Part shown: piece by piece, positions 19,704-28,438 of the stretch
How positions within the stretch are numbered: position 1 is the first letter of the stretch
Layout: each line of letters opens with the position of its first letter
Assembly: GCA_018664975.1 (NCBI GenBank)
Contig: JABIXH010000255.1
Location: 1 to 35,490, forward strand
Source: Nitrospina sp.
GTDB taxonomy: Bacteria > Nitrospinota > Nitrospinia > Nitrospinales > VA-1
DNA: 35,490 bases
Direction of reading: 5' to 3'
Program-made: the position numbers and the translations under genes
Notes under the pieces: model-generated
Told to the model about the DNA's origin: nothing
Seen by the model: only the letters and a program-made list of their open reading frames with translations
The model's database searches: none

Positions 19704-20957
19704 ATGGCTAAGTCAAACGAATCAAAAACTACATGGGTGCAAACCAAGCATGCAGGGGTGAGATACCGTGAGCACCCTACCCGTAATTTCAAACGCCGCC
19801 CTGACAGATATATCGTTATTCGATATAACCGGGAAGGGAAACTCACGGGAGAAGCTGTAGGTTGGGAAACTCAGGGGGCCAACTTTCTGGATGCGGTGAA
19901 AACCCGAAATCAGATACTTCAAAACATAAGACACGGAGAGGGCTATCAGTCTTTAAAGGAAAAGCGTGGACTGGAAAATACACGGCGGGATCAGTTAGAA
20001 GAGGAAAGGCTGGATTTAGAGCGTGAAAATATTCCCCTTGATGTGTTTGCCGAAAAGTACCTTGAATGGGCGCAGTTGAACAAGAAATCATGGCGTGATG
20101 ACAAGACGCGGTACTATAAACATATTGCCCCTTTGATGGGACAAAGATCTGCAAAGGAAATCCTTGTCCTTGATATCGAAAGGCTGAAACAAAAGCTGTC
20201 GAAAAAAAAGGTGAAAGGAAAACCCATTTCACAAGTTACGGTTAAACATTGCCTGGTTCTTGTTAGACAGATATTCAACCGAGCTATTGGATGGGGGCTG
20301 TTTCAAGGTCCAAACCCTGTAACCAGTACGATCAAAGCCCACAAGGGCTTCTTGAAGGTTCAAGATAATAAAAGGTTAAGGTTTTTGTCTCATGAAGATG
20401 CAAGGAGCCTTTTAGCTGAGGTTAAGAAAACCAGTGAGCAGACTCACGATATCTGCCTGCTATCCCTTCAAACCGGCATGAGAATGGGAGAGATATTTTC
20501 TTTGAAGTGGCAGGAGATTGATTTAAAGAACGGGATAATTCATATCCGGGACGCAAAGAACAATCATACTCGGCAAGCGTATATTACTCCCACATTGAAT
20601 GCGATGTTTTCAGCTAAGGAAAATCCTTTAAGAACTGCACTTGTATTCCCTGCGCGTGGCGGTGGGCGTATCAGTCAGATGTCAGACACCTTTGACCGTG
20701 CCGTGAACAAGCAGGGACTCAACAAAGGTGTGAATGATCGAGCTAACAAGATTGTGCCGCACTCACTCAGGCATAGTTTTGCAAGCTGGCTGGCTATGCA
20801 GGGAGAAAGTATTCTGGTAATCAAGGAACTGTTAGGGCACAGGGACTTGTCCATGACACAACGATATGCGCACTTGTTACCTGATACCAAACGACAAGCC
20901 GTTGAACGGTTAGCTCTCAATCAGGAAGAAGCCATTTCTTCGCAAGAAGCAAAATAA
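19704..20957 (+). CDS. int: Tyrosine recombinase / phage-type integrase
   Basis: LQTGMRMGEIFSLKW, HSLRHSFASWLAMQG, LLGHRDLSMTQRYAHL catalytic motifs; adjacent to tRNA fragment. Confidence 0.96.
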   Translation: MAKSNESKTTWVQTKHAGVRYREHPTRNFKRRPDRYIVIRYNREGKLTGEAVGWETQGANFLDAVKTRNQILQNIRHGEGYQSLKEKRGLENTRRDQLEEERLDLERENIPLDVFAEKYLEWAQLNKKSWRDDKTRYYKHIAPLMGQRSAKEILVLDIERLKQKLSKKKVKGKPISQVTVKHCLVLVRQIFNRAIGWGLFQGPNPVTSTIKAHKGFLKVQDNKRLRFLSHEDARSLLAEVKKTSEQTHDICLLSLQTGMRMGEIFSLKWQEIDLKNGIIHIRDAKNNHTRQAYITPTLNAMFSAKENPLRTALVFPARGGGRISQMSDTFDRAVNKQGLNKGVNDRANKIVPHSLRHSFASWLAMQGESILVIKELLGHRDLSMTQRYAHLLPDTKRQAVERLALNQEEAISSQEAK

Positions 20958-21051
20958 ACCAGACCTTATCCGACGGGAGACAGGCCGGGTATCCTTACAC
21001 GGCTTGGTCTGGATCATTTTAAGGAAGCGTTTAAAGGAGACGTGATCAAGT

Positions 21052-22209
21052 ATGAGCCCCCCTAAGAAAACAAAAAGCCCCCCTCAGGCCAGCAAGAAAA
21101 AAACCGCAAAAAGAAAATCACCGGCCAAAGCAAGTAAGAAGAAAGCTACAGAACCTGATAGCGTTCAAGAAAGAAAATATTCGTTCTTGGTCGAAGGTGG
21201 TATCGACGGGACCGTTGGAATGAGGTATACGCGAGAAAGGAAGCACTCTTTCTCGACGAACAAATCATCCAAGAAACAAGAAAGGAAGCACACTTATTAT
21301 ACATATGGTGGGCTTGGAGCCCCAACTGTAAAAATCTGGAACCCAGACGAACTATCAAATCCTATAGTCATTGATGAGGTCAACTACGACCCCAAAAGGC
21401 ACGTAAAATACGATGATGATAATAAATCAATCCCTCAGTTTCCATCCAGAATAAATTACATAGAAAGGATTGAAAAGAGTCTTTGGAGGTGGGAGCCGAC
21501 CACAATGGATGAAGCATGTTGCATACGTTCGCTTTTGTTTGGAAAGGAGTACTGGTTCTTCACAATAGCGGCCTCTAACCCTCAAACACCCCTCCATCCT
21601 TTGGAAAACAATTATGGGTTAGCCAAAGGGCTTCCAGAGTGGAAAAACTTTGAAGATAAAATATTAACGGCACAAATTAAGTTATACAGACAACTCCAGA
21701 TCGCGATTGAAAAGCATGAACTGATAAATATTTCCCATGACAAAGAACGTCCAGCATTTGCCCAAACTGATTTTTTAAAGTGGTTCCAGGGGCTTCACCC
21801 TGCACTCGTTCCTGACCAACTTATAAGCGCAAAAACTTCCATTGAAGAAAGAGCTCGGCTATTAAAGAAAATGCGGACAGACTTTCACTATTGGGTCAAT
21901 ACGGGTGAATACCCAGTTGGAGTTAAGGGAGGAACGGAACCACCTTTAAATCCCACAACTCCTTATGGTCGCAAGCAAATACTTCGCACGGCTTACATAT
22001 CTGAGGCCGCAGAAAAGATTAAGGAAACCACGTCTTTAACTTCCAAGGATTTGCTGGCGGACCCTGACTTGAAGGCATTGATTAGAGACGGTTGCATCAT
22101 TAAGGATGAACGGCCTGATGAAAAAATACTAAAAAAGAACTGGATCCCCGCTGCCAGGAAGGCTGCCGGTGTTATAGGCCGTCCCGGAGCACCAAAGAAA
22201 AAGAAATAA
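21052..22209 (+). CDS. Hypothetical protein with Lys-rich N-terminus
   Basis: 385-aa ORF; low-complexity KKTKSPPQASKKKTAKRKSPAKASKKKA then repeated QERKYSF/RERKHSF/QERKHTYY motifs. Confidence 0.75.
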   Translation: MSPPKKTKSPPQASKKKTAKRKSPAKASKKKATEPDSVQERKYSFLVEGGIDGTVGMRYTRERKHSFSTNKSSKKQERKHTYYTYGGLGAPTVKIWNPDELSNPIVIDEVNYDPKRHVKYDDDNKSIPQFPSRINYIERIEKSLWRWEPTTMDEACCIRSLLFGKEYWFFTIAASNPQTPLHPLENNYGLAKGLPEWKNFEDKILTAQIKLYRQLQIAIEKHELINISHDKERPAFAQTDFLKWFQGLHPALVPDQLISAKTSIEERARLLKKMRTDFHYWVNTGEYPVGVKGGTEPPLNPTTPYGRKQILRTAYISEAAEKIKETTSLTSKDLLADPDLKALIRDGCIIKDERPDEKILKKNWIPAARKAAGVIGRPGAPKKKK

Positions 22210-22317
22210 CCCCACTCCCCCCATTGCCAATAATTCCCCGATAGCGCAAAAACCTTGTTGGAGAATTATACGTTATAGCCCTATTTAAAGCCTCCAAAAA
22301 ACCCCCAAACATAAAGA

Positions 22318-22347
22318 AACCCCCGATGGGTTGTTCGGGGGTTTTTT
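22318..22347 (+). terminator. Rho-independent terminator
   Basis: ACCCCCGA-tgggttgt-TCGGGGGT followed by TTTTT. Confidence 0.85.
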
Positions 22348-22433
22348 ATTTTCAACAAAGTCTCTAACCTTTATGCATACCCGTCAAGAGGACGGAACAG
22401 GATTCAGCAACCACTTGAGAAAGGTTTCAGGAA

Positions 22434-22631
22434 ATGAAAAAGAACAGGTCAATTTGGCCGAAATATGTAGCTCGAAAATGTCTAGCTGACTACTACCCAG
22501 GGCTTTCTGGCAAGACACTTGCCAACCTAGCTCTTGAAGGAAGAGGCCCTCGACATTTTAAGCGGGGACGAAATGTCTACTATCGAACCGAAGAACTCGA
22601 CAAGTTCATAGAGGAAGGAGATTCTAAGTGA
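22434..22631 (+). CDS. Small HTH / excisionase-like DNA-binding protein
   Basis: 65 aa: WPKYVARKCLADYYPGLSGKTLANLALEGRGPRHFKRGRNVYYRTEELDKFIEE, typical of MerR-like/AlpA-Xis helix-turn-helix proteins. Confidence 0.75.
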   Translation: MKKNRSIWPKYVARKCLADYYPGLSGKTLANLALEGRGPRHFKRGRNVYYRTEELDKFIEEGDSK

Positions 22632-22646
22632 TAACCAAAAAAGAAA

Positions 22647-22666
22647 CCCCGCCGTGCAGGGCGGGG
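22647..22666 (-). terminator. GC-rich hairpin, terminator-like on minus strand
   Basis: CCCCGCC-gtgcag-GGCGGGG; on the minus strand followed by TTTCTTTTTT. Confidence 0.55.
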
Positions 22667-22817
22667 CAAAGACAAACAATTACTACTCAATCTTATAAAT
22701 ACAGAGTACACGGGTTCCAGGGATATTTCAATATGGAACCAGAGAATAAGCAGTCCCTGTCTCACCTTTACATGTGCCCTGATAAAAAAACAGACCTAAA
22801 ACAGGGAGGGCGTGTTA

Positions 22818-25076
22818 ATGGCCGTTAAAAACCTCGAAAGATATGATGCCTGTGAGTCTATGGCGGTCGAGAGAAAGGTGACCTGTCGCAAATGCTCACA
22901 TACAAGAAAGAAAAAAAACGACAAATGCCTGAGTGTGAATGAAGCGAAAGGAACTTTCTATTGTCACCATTGCCATTGGACGGGAAACCTCGCAGAGTTG
23001 AATGGTAATGGCAACGGTAATAGCAACGGAAATCACGCCAACACGCACTACCTCTATTGCGATGAACAGGGACAGGCTCTTTATCGGAAAGTAAGAAGCT
23101 CTCAAAAGAATTTCTGGTTTGAACATCCTGATGGTGCGGGAGGTTGGACTTCAGGAGCAACAGGGATTCGACGTGTCCCTTACCGATTGACTGAGCTGAT
23201 TAAAAGTGAAGCGACCGTTTATATCGTGGAAGGCGAGAAGGATGTTGACACTCTGGTCAATCATGGACTCGTAGCTACCTGTAATGATTCCGGTGCGGGA
23301 AAATGGAAACCTGAGTTTAACGAATTTCTGAAAGACAGGGATGTTGTAGTTCTCGAGGACAACGATAAGCCGGGGCGGAAGCACGGCAAGGTTATTTCTG
23401 AAGGTTTATACGGAGTAGCAAGAAGCATCAAAATTGTCAGGTTTACTGAGCTCGACAAGGGAGGAGATGTTACAGATTTTCTCAAGACCCATAGCAAAGA
23501 CGATTTGATAGTACGGCAAAAAGATGCTCCTGAATTTATGGGATCATACTCTAAACATTTTAAGGATGACGAAGAAACCTGCTCCGAGATCGAGTGGGAA
23601 GAACCGGTTTTGTTCGATCAAATTGAGACCCCTGAAATAGGGGTTGATGTTCTCCCCTCATGGCTCGGAAACTACGCCAAGGCGGTGAGTAGGAACTCAC
23701 AGACCCCCTTCGGCATGGCGGTTATGATGGGACTCTCGGTGGTAGCTACCTGCCTTCAAAAACGTTTTGTCGTGTCCCCATATGGTGATGACTATGTTGA
23801 GCCGTTAAGTTTGTGGACGGCCACCATCTTACCTCCCGGAACCAGGAAGACGGCTGTTCTAAGTGCTATGACCGCCCCACTTTCGGACTGGGAGTGTGAG
23901 ATGGCAAGAAATCTTAAAAATGAGATCGCTGAGAACGAAACCATACGGATGGTAAACGAAAAAAAACTTGACCGACTTCAGAATGAAGCCTCCAAATGCA
24001 AAGAACATGATGAGAGAAAACTATTGTTGGCTGAAATCACACAGTTAAAACTTGATAACCCGGAAGAGATGTATCCGCCAAGATTATGGACTGGCGACGT
24101 TACTCCCGAAAGACTACAAAATCTTTTAGCAGAGCATGGTGAGAGGATGAGTCTGTTAAGTGATGAAGGCGGCATCTTTGAAATCATGAGCGGCCTATAC
24201 AGTAACGGAGCCGCAAATATTGATGTGTTCCTTAAGGGGCATGCGGGGAGCTCCATCCGTGTCGATCGCGGGAACAGGGAAGCTCATCTCAAGGCTCCGG
24301 CACTATCCTTTGGATTAACAATCCAACCTGAGGTTGCTTCACTACTTGGGCAGGGCAACAAAAAGCATTTCAGGGGGAATGGTACTCTGGCGAGATTTAT
24401 GTTTTGCCTTCCCAAAAGTAATGTTGGCCATAGAAACATTAGTCAAAGGGAACCCATCCCAGAAACAATCAAGGCTGCTTATTGTGCTGGCATATTTCAC
24501 TTATTGTACATAGTGGACATAGTGGATGAGGATGGCGCGAGTAAACCACGAATCATCGGATTGGATAATGAGGCTCTTACATCATGGGAACGGTTCGCCC
24601 AGTACATTGAATCCAACCAAGGGGAAAATAACCAGTTTGAATCTATTCAGGACTGGACCGGGAAATTACCCGGTGCGGCTTTAAGGATTGCAGGGTTATG
24701 TCATGTTGTTGAACATGGTGAAGGAAGCCCCATGATTAATAAAAAGACTCTCGAAGCAGCACTTGATTTATGTGACAGCCTAATAATACATGCCCAGGCA
24801 ACATTTGAACTTATGGGTGGTGATGAACAAACTACTGATGCAAAACATATATTAAAATGGATGTTAAAGCGAAAAGATACTTTCTTTAAACGCAGGGATT
24901 GCCAGCAAGAGCTACGGGGGAGGTTCAGGAGAGTTGATAAACTCGTAAAAGCACTTGATGTATTGATCGAGAGAAACTTTGTTTCAAAACCTGAAATGCT
25001 CCCCACCCGAAAACCAACCATCATTTATCACATAAATCCAAAACTGTTAAAGGAGGGGAAAGATGGGTTGGCGTGA
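22818..25076 (+). CDS. Primase-like protein: zinc finger, toprim-like region, DUF3987-like C-terminal region
   Basis: CRKCSH...FYCHHCHWTGNLAEL zinc motif; TVYIVEGEKDVDTLVNHGLVATCNDSGAGKW and VVVLEDNDKPGRKHG toprim-like; C-terminal part as in DUF3987 proteins. Start at ATG 22818 preferred over GTG 22812. Confidence 0.82.
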   Translation: MAVKNLERYDACESMAVERKVTCRKCSHTRKKKNDKCLSVNEAKGTFYCHHCHWTGNLAELNGNGNGNSNGNHANTHYLYCDEQGQALYRKVRSSQKNFWFEHPDGAGGWTSGATGIRRVPYRLTELIKSEATVYIVEGEKDVDTLVNHGLVATCNDSGAGKWKPEFNEFLKDRDVVVLEDNDKPGRKHGKVISEGLYGVARSIKIVRFTELDKGGDVTDFLKTHSKDDLIVRQKDAPEFMGSYSKHFKDDEETCSEIEWEEPVLFDQIETPEIGVDVLPSWLGNYAKAVSRNSQTPFGMAVMMGLSVVATCLQKRFVVSPYGDDYVEPLSLWTATILPPGTRKTAVLSAMTAPLSDWECEMARNLKNEIAENETIRMVNEKKLDRLQNEASKCKEHDERKLLLAEITQLKLDNPEEMYPPRLWTGDVTPERLQNLLAEHGERMSLLSDEGGIFEIMSGLYSNGAANIDVFLKGHAGSSIRVDRGNREAHLKAPALSFGLTIQPEVASLLGQGNKKHFRGNGTLARFMFCLPKSNVGHRNISQREPIPETIKAAYCAGIFHLLYIVDIVDEDGASKPRIIGLDNEALTSWERFAQYIESNQGENNQFESIQDWTGKLPGAALRIAGLCHVVEHGEGSPMINKKTLEAALDLCDSLIIHAQATFELMGGDEQTTDAKHILKWMLKRKDTFFKRRDCQQELRGRFRRVDKLVKALDVLIERNFVSKPEMLPTRKPTIIYHINPKLLKEGKDGLA

Positions 25077-25395
25077 CTTTCAATCAGCCTCTCCCCCTGT
25101 ACACTATGTACACGAAGTACACTTAGTAGATGACAATGGGGAAAACTCACCGCTTAGTGAACACGGTATACAGGGGGAGAAGCTGGATATTTTTGCTTCG
25201 GGCACAAAGGAAAACCCCCAGCTTGATCTATTAACCGAGGTTGAACTGGAGGCCTTCAATGGCTGGTACGCTACCTGCCGGAAGCCAAAGTTCAATTTAT
25301 CGCATGAGGAGGCGACCTTAACTTCTTGGCGGTTATTAATCGAGTCTATGGAAAGCATGTGTCGGGATGGCAGGGGGCGGTACAAAAAACCATGA
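25063..25395 (+). CDS. Small hypothetical protein, overlapping primase end
   Basis: 110 aa, ATG overlaps the end of the primase ORF by 14 nt, suggesting translational coupling. Confidence 0.6.
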   Translation: MGWRDFQSASPPVHYVHEVHLVDDNGENSPLSEHGIQGEKLDIFASGTKENPQLDLLTEVELEAFNGWYATCRKPKFNLSHEEATLTSWRLLIESMESMCRDGRGRYKKP

Positions 25396-25448
25396 CATTT
25401 ACAATCGAAAAAACGGCGAGAAGATCTTAAGTAGAGGGGATGTGGTGG

Positions 25449-25679
25449 TTACCCTGTCTTTACGTATCGGGCGATGAGAGCCTTTCTGCCCTTGTCTTGC
25501 AGTTCGGTAATGTCAAAGCCTAACTGTTCGTAAGAGCGTGGGTTAACGTACGCTTGGTGCCCACGCTGTATATCGCTTTTATGTTCGCCGAGGCGGGGGA
25601 ACTTTGAGGCTATGGATAACGCCCTTTTCCAATCGTCTTTTGCCATCAACTTCTTGAGTTTTGAGAGCTTGGTTTCCAT
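25449..25679 (-). CDS. Small phage-associated hypothetical protein
   Basis: METKLSKLKKLMAKDDWKRALSIASKFPRLGEHKSDIQRGHQAYVNPRSYEQLGFD...ALIARY resembles small proteins I associate with prophages; start trimmed to internal Met. Confidence 0.65.
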   Translation of the reverse strand: METKLSKLKKLMAKDDWKRALSIASKFPRLGEHKSDIQRGHQAYVNPRSYEQLGFDITELQDKGRKALIARYVKTG

Positions 25680-25807
25680 GGCTGGAGACCATACCAAGAC
25701 GTCTAAAAATGGCGAGCAGAACTTCGTGAGAATGGCGAGATAAATATTAGCGGCAGAGTAAAAGTGTACCACCAAAAATATTCAAGAACAGGGAGAGAAC
25801 AGGGCAA

Positions 25808-26185
25808 ATGGCGATTCATAATAGTTTTGAAAATAGCAAATTCATAAAAGGTCAGTCTGGAAATCCAAAAGGACGACCCAAAGGTGCCAAGGATGGGTTG
25901 CCGGCATATATCAACCGAATACTCAGAAAAGATGCGCGACCGGAGATTCTGGAGTTACTAAAGAAAAAAGGTGTTGATCTGGACAACGGATCCAATAGTG
26001 CGGTGATAGCATTTGCGCTTATAAAAACGGCGCAGGCGGGTGATGTGAGTGCTATCAGGTTAATTTTTGATCAGACAGAGGTTCCTTTGCCGAAACAGGT
26101 TGACCTGTCCAGCTCTATACCCCTGACCGCAGAACAAAAACGAAAAATAGCCGAAACATATCTGGGGAGTCTGGAAAACTGTTGA
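25808..26185 (+). CDS. DUF5681-domain protein (terminase small subunit-like)
   Basis: FIKGQSGNPKGRPKGAKDGLPAYINRIL matches the DUF5681 N-terminal motif. Confidence 0.75.
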   Translation: MAIHNSFENSKFIKGQSGNPKGRPKGAKDGLPAYINRILRKDARPEILELLKKKGVDLDNGSNSAVIAFALIKTAQAGDVSAIRLIFDQTEVPLPKQVDLSSSIPLTAEQKRKIAETYLGSLENC

Positions 26186-26299
26186 ACCCGCACAGTTTGC
26201 CTGGAAATACAACATCTCGAATTCAAGTGTGAAGTGCAACTCTGATTGTCGGTAGTCCGCTGTTGTTGCAATAACTGCATCCGGGCATGGAGATTCTCG

Positions 26300-26420
26300 C
26301 CCCTCCCCCTTTGCCATCCTCCCTAGCGGCCTGACGGCCTCCCTCCTGCTTATCCCCCTCACCCCATATGGGGGTGAGGCTGTCATTGACAGGGAGGATT
26401 CGACAAGGGGGAATAGGGGC
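26300..26420. repeat. Imperfect long inverted-repeat / REP- or MITE-like element
   Basis: GCCCCTCCCCCTTTGCCATCCTCCCT pairs with AGGGAGGATTCGACAAGGGGGAATAGGGGC; inner palindrome CCTCACCCC-atatg-GGGGTGAGG at 26357-26379. Confidence 0.65.
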
Positions 26421-26914
26421 TGTCGTGGAGCCTCCAACTCCACTTGTCATAACCATGCCCTCAAGAACAAGAGCCCGCCCATCGCAAGGCGTCTGATCGC
26501 TTGCCTTCCTATAAACTGGCGGAAAGGTGTTGTTTAAAATACCAATGGGGTAACCAACGGGTTAAGAAATATATCTAAGAAGTAGACAATGCCAACTCGA
26601 CTATCGAATCAAGCTTTGAATCAGTTTGTGATTCTATTTCCTGGAAGGATGATAGATAGTTAGCCTATGGGCCCTGCTACTAGATTGGTTTTAAATGGCA
26701 AAGAATCAAGATTACTAAGAGAAGATCAGTTTAATAAGAAATCTGACCTGCCGGGTAATGAACACCTATGCCAACGCACCTCGCGAAGGTTCCCCAGAAT
26801 GGGATATCATGTATCACAAGCATTTCGAAGAATACATGAACAAAAAAGGGTTTTAAGTTTACGTCACATTCCGACGACACTTCTTTCTAAACGACTGCAA
26901 GTGAGCAATACCCT

Positions 26915-27322
26915 CTATGGGTTCTTCCGACTTTGAGTTGCAAAAATAAAATCTTCGACCCCTGCCCTTCGAATCTCTTCAATTATTCTCCCAAATAGCG
27001 CGAATTCAATATTTCTGTCTCCGTGTATCTCGACTGCTTTAAATTTGTTTTGTGCTAAAACCTGCTCCACTTGACTTTGAAGTTCATCACGAGTAACAGA
27101 TGTTCCATTAAGCTCTAGGAATCCTGCGCGGGAAATTTTAATCACAATATTTTTTCCGGGAACCTTACTCGCAGAATGCGCCTCAGGAAGTTCTGCCTGC
27201 AAAACACCACTTATCGAACTCGAGGTCAACATAAAAAAAATGAGCAGTAGAAAAACAATATTGATCAATGGAACCAAATCCATCTCGATATTTCTCTTTT
27301 GATTGCCTTTAATTTTGATCAT
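26915..27322 (-). CDS. exbD: ExbD/TolR family protein
   Basis: MIKIKGNQKRNIEMDLVPLINIVFLLLIFFMLTSS; internal start preferred. Confidence 0.93.
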   Translation of the reverse strand: MIKIKGNQKRNIEMDLVPLINIVFLLLIFFMLTSSSISGVLQAELPEAHSASKVPGKNIVIKISRAGFLELNGTSVTRDELQSQVEQVLAQNKFKAVEIHGDRNIEFALFGRIIEEIRRAGVEDFIFATQSRKNP

Positions 27323-27344
27323 AGCCAGTCTCGGTAAAATAAAA

Positions 27345-27734
27345 CTACAAGACCAGTGAAAAGTCACTGGCACCCGCTTGGCGGGCCATATCAAAAACCT
27401 GAACAAAAATATCGTACAGGGCTTTATCATCGGTGTGTACAACCACGGCTTTATTGCTACGACGAGTGATCTCTGACTTTAAAATTTTCATGAGACCCTT
27501 CAAATCAGTCGATTGATCACCCACTCGAATATCATCAGCCTGATTGATTCTGATAACCAGAGGCATTTCTTCAGGGGTATTGGATGAAGTTCCATTTGAT
27601 AATTTCACATCCAGTCCCTGCGCCGGAATAGCAAAGGTAAGCATATAAAATATTAACAGAAGAAATACCACATCGATCAAGGGAGCAAGATCGGGTTTGA
27701 AGCGTTTATGATTGCCTTTGGAAATATTCAACAT
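27345..27734 (-). CDS. exbD: ExbD/TolR family protein (second copy)
   Basis: MLNISKGNHKRFKPDLAPLIDVVFLLLIFYMLTFA; internal start preferred. Confidence 0.93.
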   Translation of the reverse strand: MLNISKGNHKRFKPDLAPLIDVVFLLLIFYMLTFAIPAQGLDVKLSNGTSSNTPEEMPLVIRINQADDIRVGDQSTDLKGLMKILKSEITRRSNKAVVVHTDDKALYDIFVQVFDMARQAGASDFSLVL

Positions 27735-27741
27735 AGGGTGA

Positions 27742-28392
27742 TCAGGAAGAGTTTCGAGAAATCGGGTAAAACTTAATGTCCATAGAATATATAAACTGCT
27801 GGCCATATTTATTGAGGGCAAAAGCCAGTTTCTCCTTCTTCCTGTCAAAATAATGCAACATAATCACAGTGGGAATGGCAACAGATAGTCCAGCGGCAGT
27901 TGTTAATAAAGCTTCCCAGATACCACCCGCCAAAAGACTCGGATCAACCTGTCCCTCAAATTCAGCGACTTTATTAAAAGCCTGCACCATTCCGATAACA
28001 GTGCCCAACAAACCCATTAATGGGGAAATCGTGGCAATGACTTCCAAACCACGTATATTTTTTTCCAGAGAATTTATTTCTTCCTGACCTGCGAGGGTTA
28101 GCTTTTCTTCCAGCTTCCAGCGCGGAATATCTTTTTCGCCGAGCCCGGCTTCAATGATGCGCCCTAATGGGTTGGGAGATTTTTGGCACTGCTCCAAAAC
28201 TTTGTCAGCATGACCTTCTTTTATTAAATCAAGAACAGGTTTTAAAAATCCATCTATATCTACAATATATTTTTTAAAGAAAATTGCGCGTTCAATAACG
28301 ATCGCCAAGGCAATGATCGAGCAAAGAAAAATTGGGAACATTATTATCCCTCCCTTGGCTATCAACCCAAACAAATCAGAAATCGCACCCAT
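27742..28392 (-). CDS. exbB: ExbB/TolQ/MotA proton channel family protein
   Basis: GGIIMFPIFLCSIIALAIVIERAIFF; TISPLMGLLGTVIGMVQAFNKVA; GIWEALLTTAAGLSVAIPTVI. Confidence 0.95.
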   Translation of the reverse strand: MGAISDLFGLIAKGGIIMFPIFLCSIIALAIVIERAIFFKKYIVDIDGFLKPVLDLIKEGHADKVLEQCQKSPNPLGRIIEAGLGEKDIPRWKLEEKLTLAGQEEINSLEKNIRGLEVIATISPLMGLLGTVIGMVQAFNKVAEFEGQVDPSLLAGGIWEALLTTAAGLSVAIPTVIMLHYFDRKKEKLAFALNKYGQQFIYSMDIKFYPISRNSS

Positions 28393-28438
28393 TAAAAACC
28401 CTTTCTTATAATTTTACCAAACACAGAAATCCAGAACA

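Noticed and set aside
25553-25562. Short match TTGGTGCCCA to the tRNA-Arg 3' end as attR.
   Set aside because: Only about 8 nt match and inside a coding ORF; expected by chance.
26667-26936. 89-aa plus ORF after the integrative element.
   Set aside because: No recognisable domain, runs into the 3' end of exbD on the opposite strand; probably spurious.
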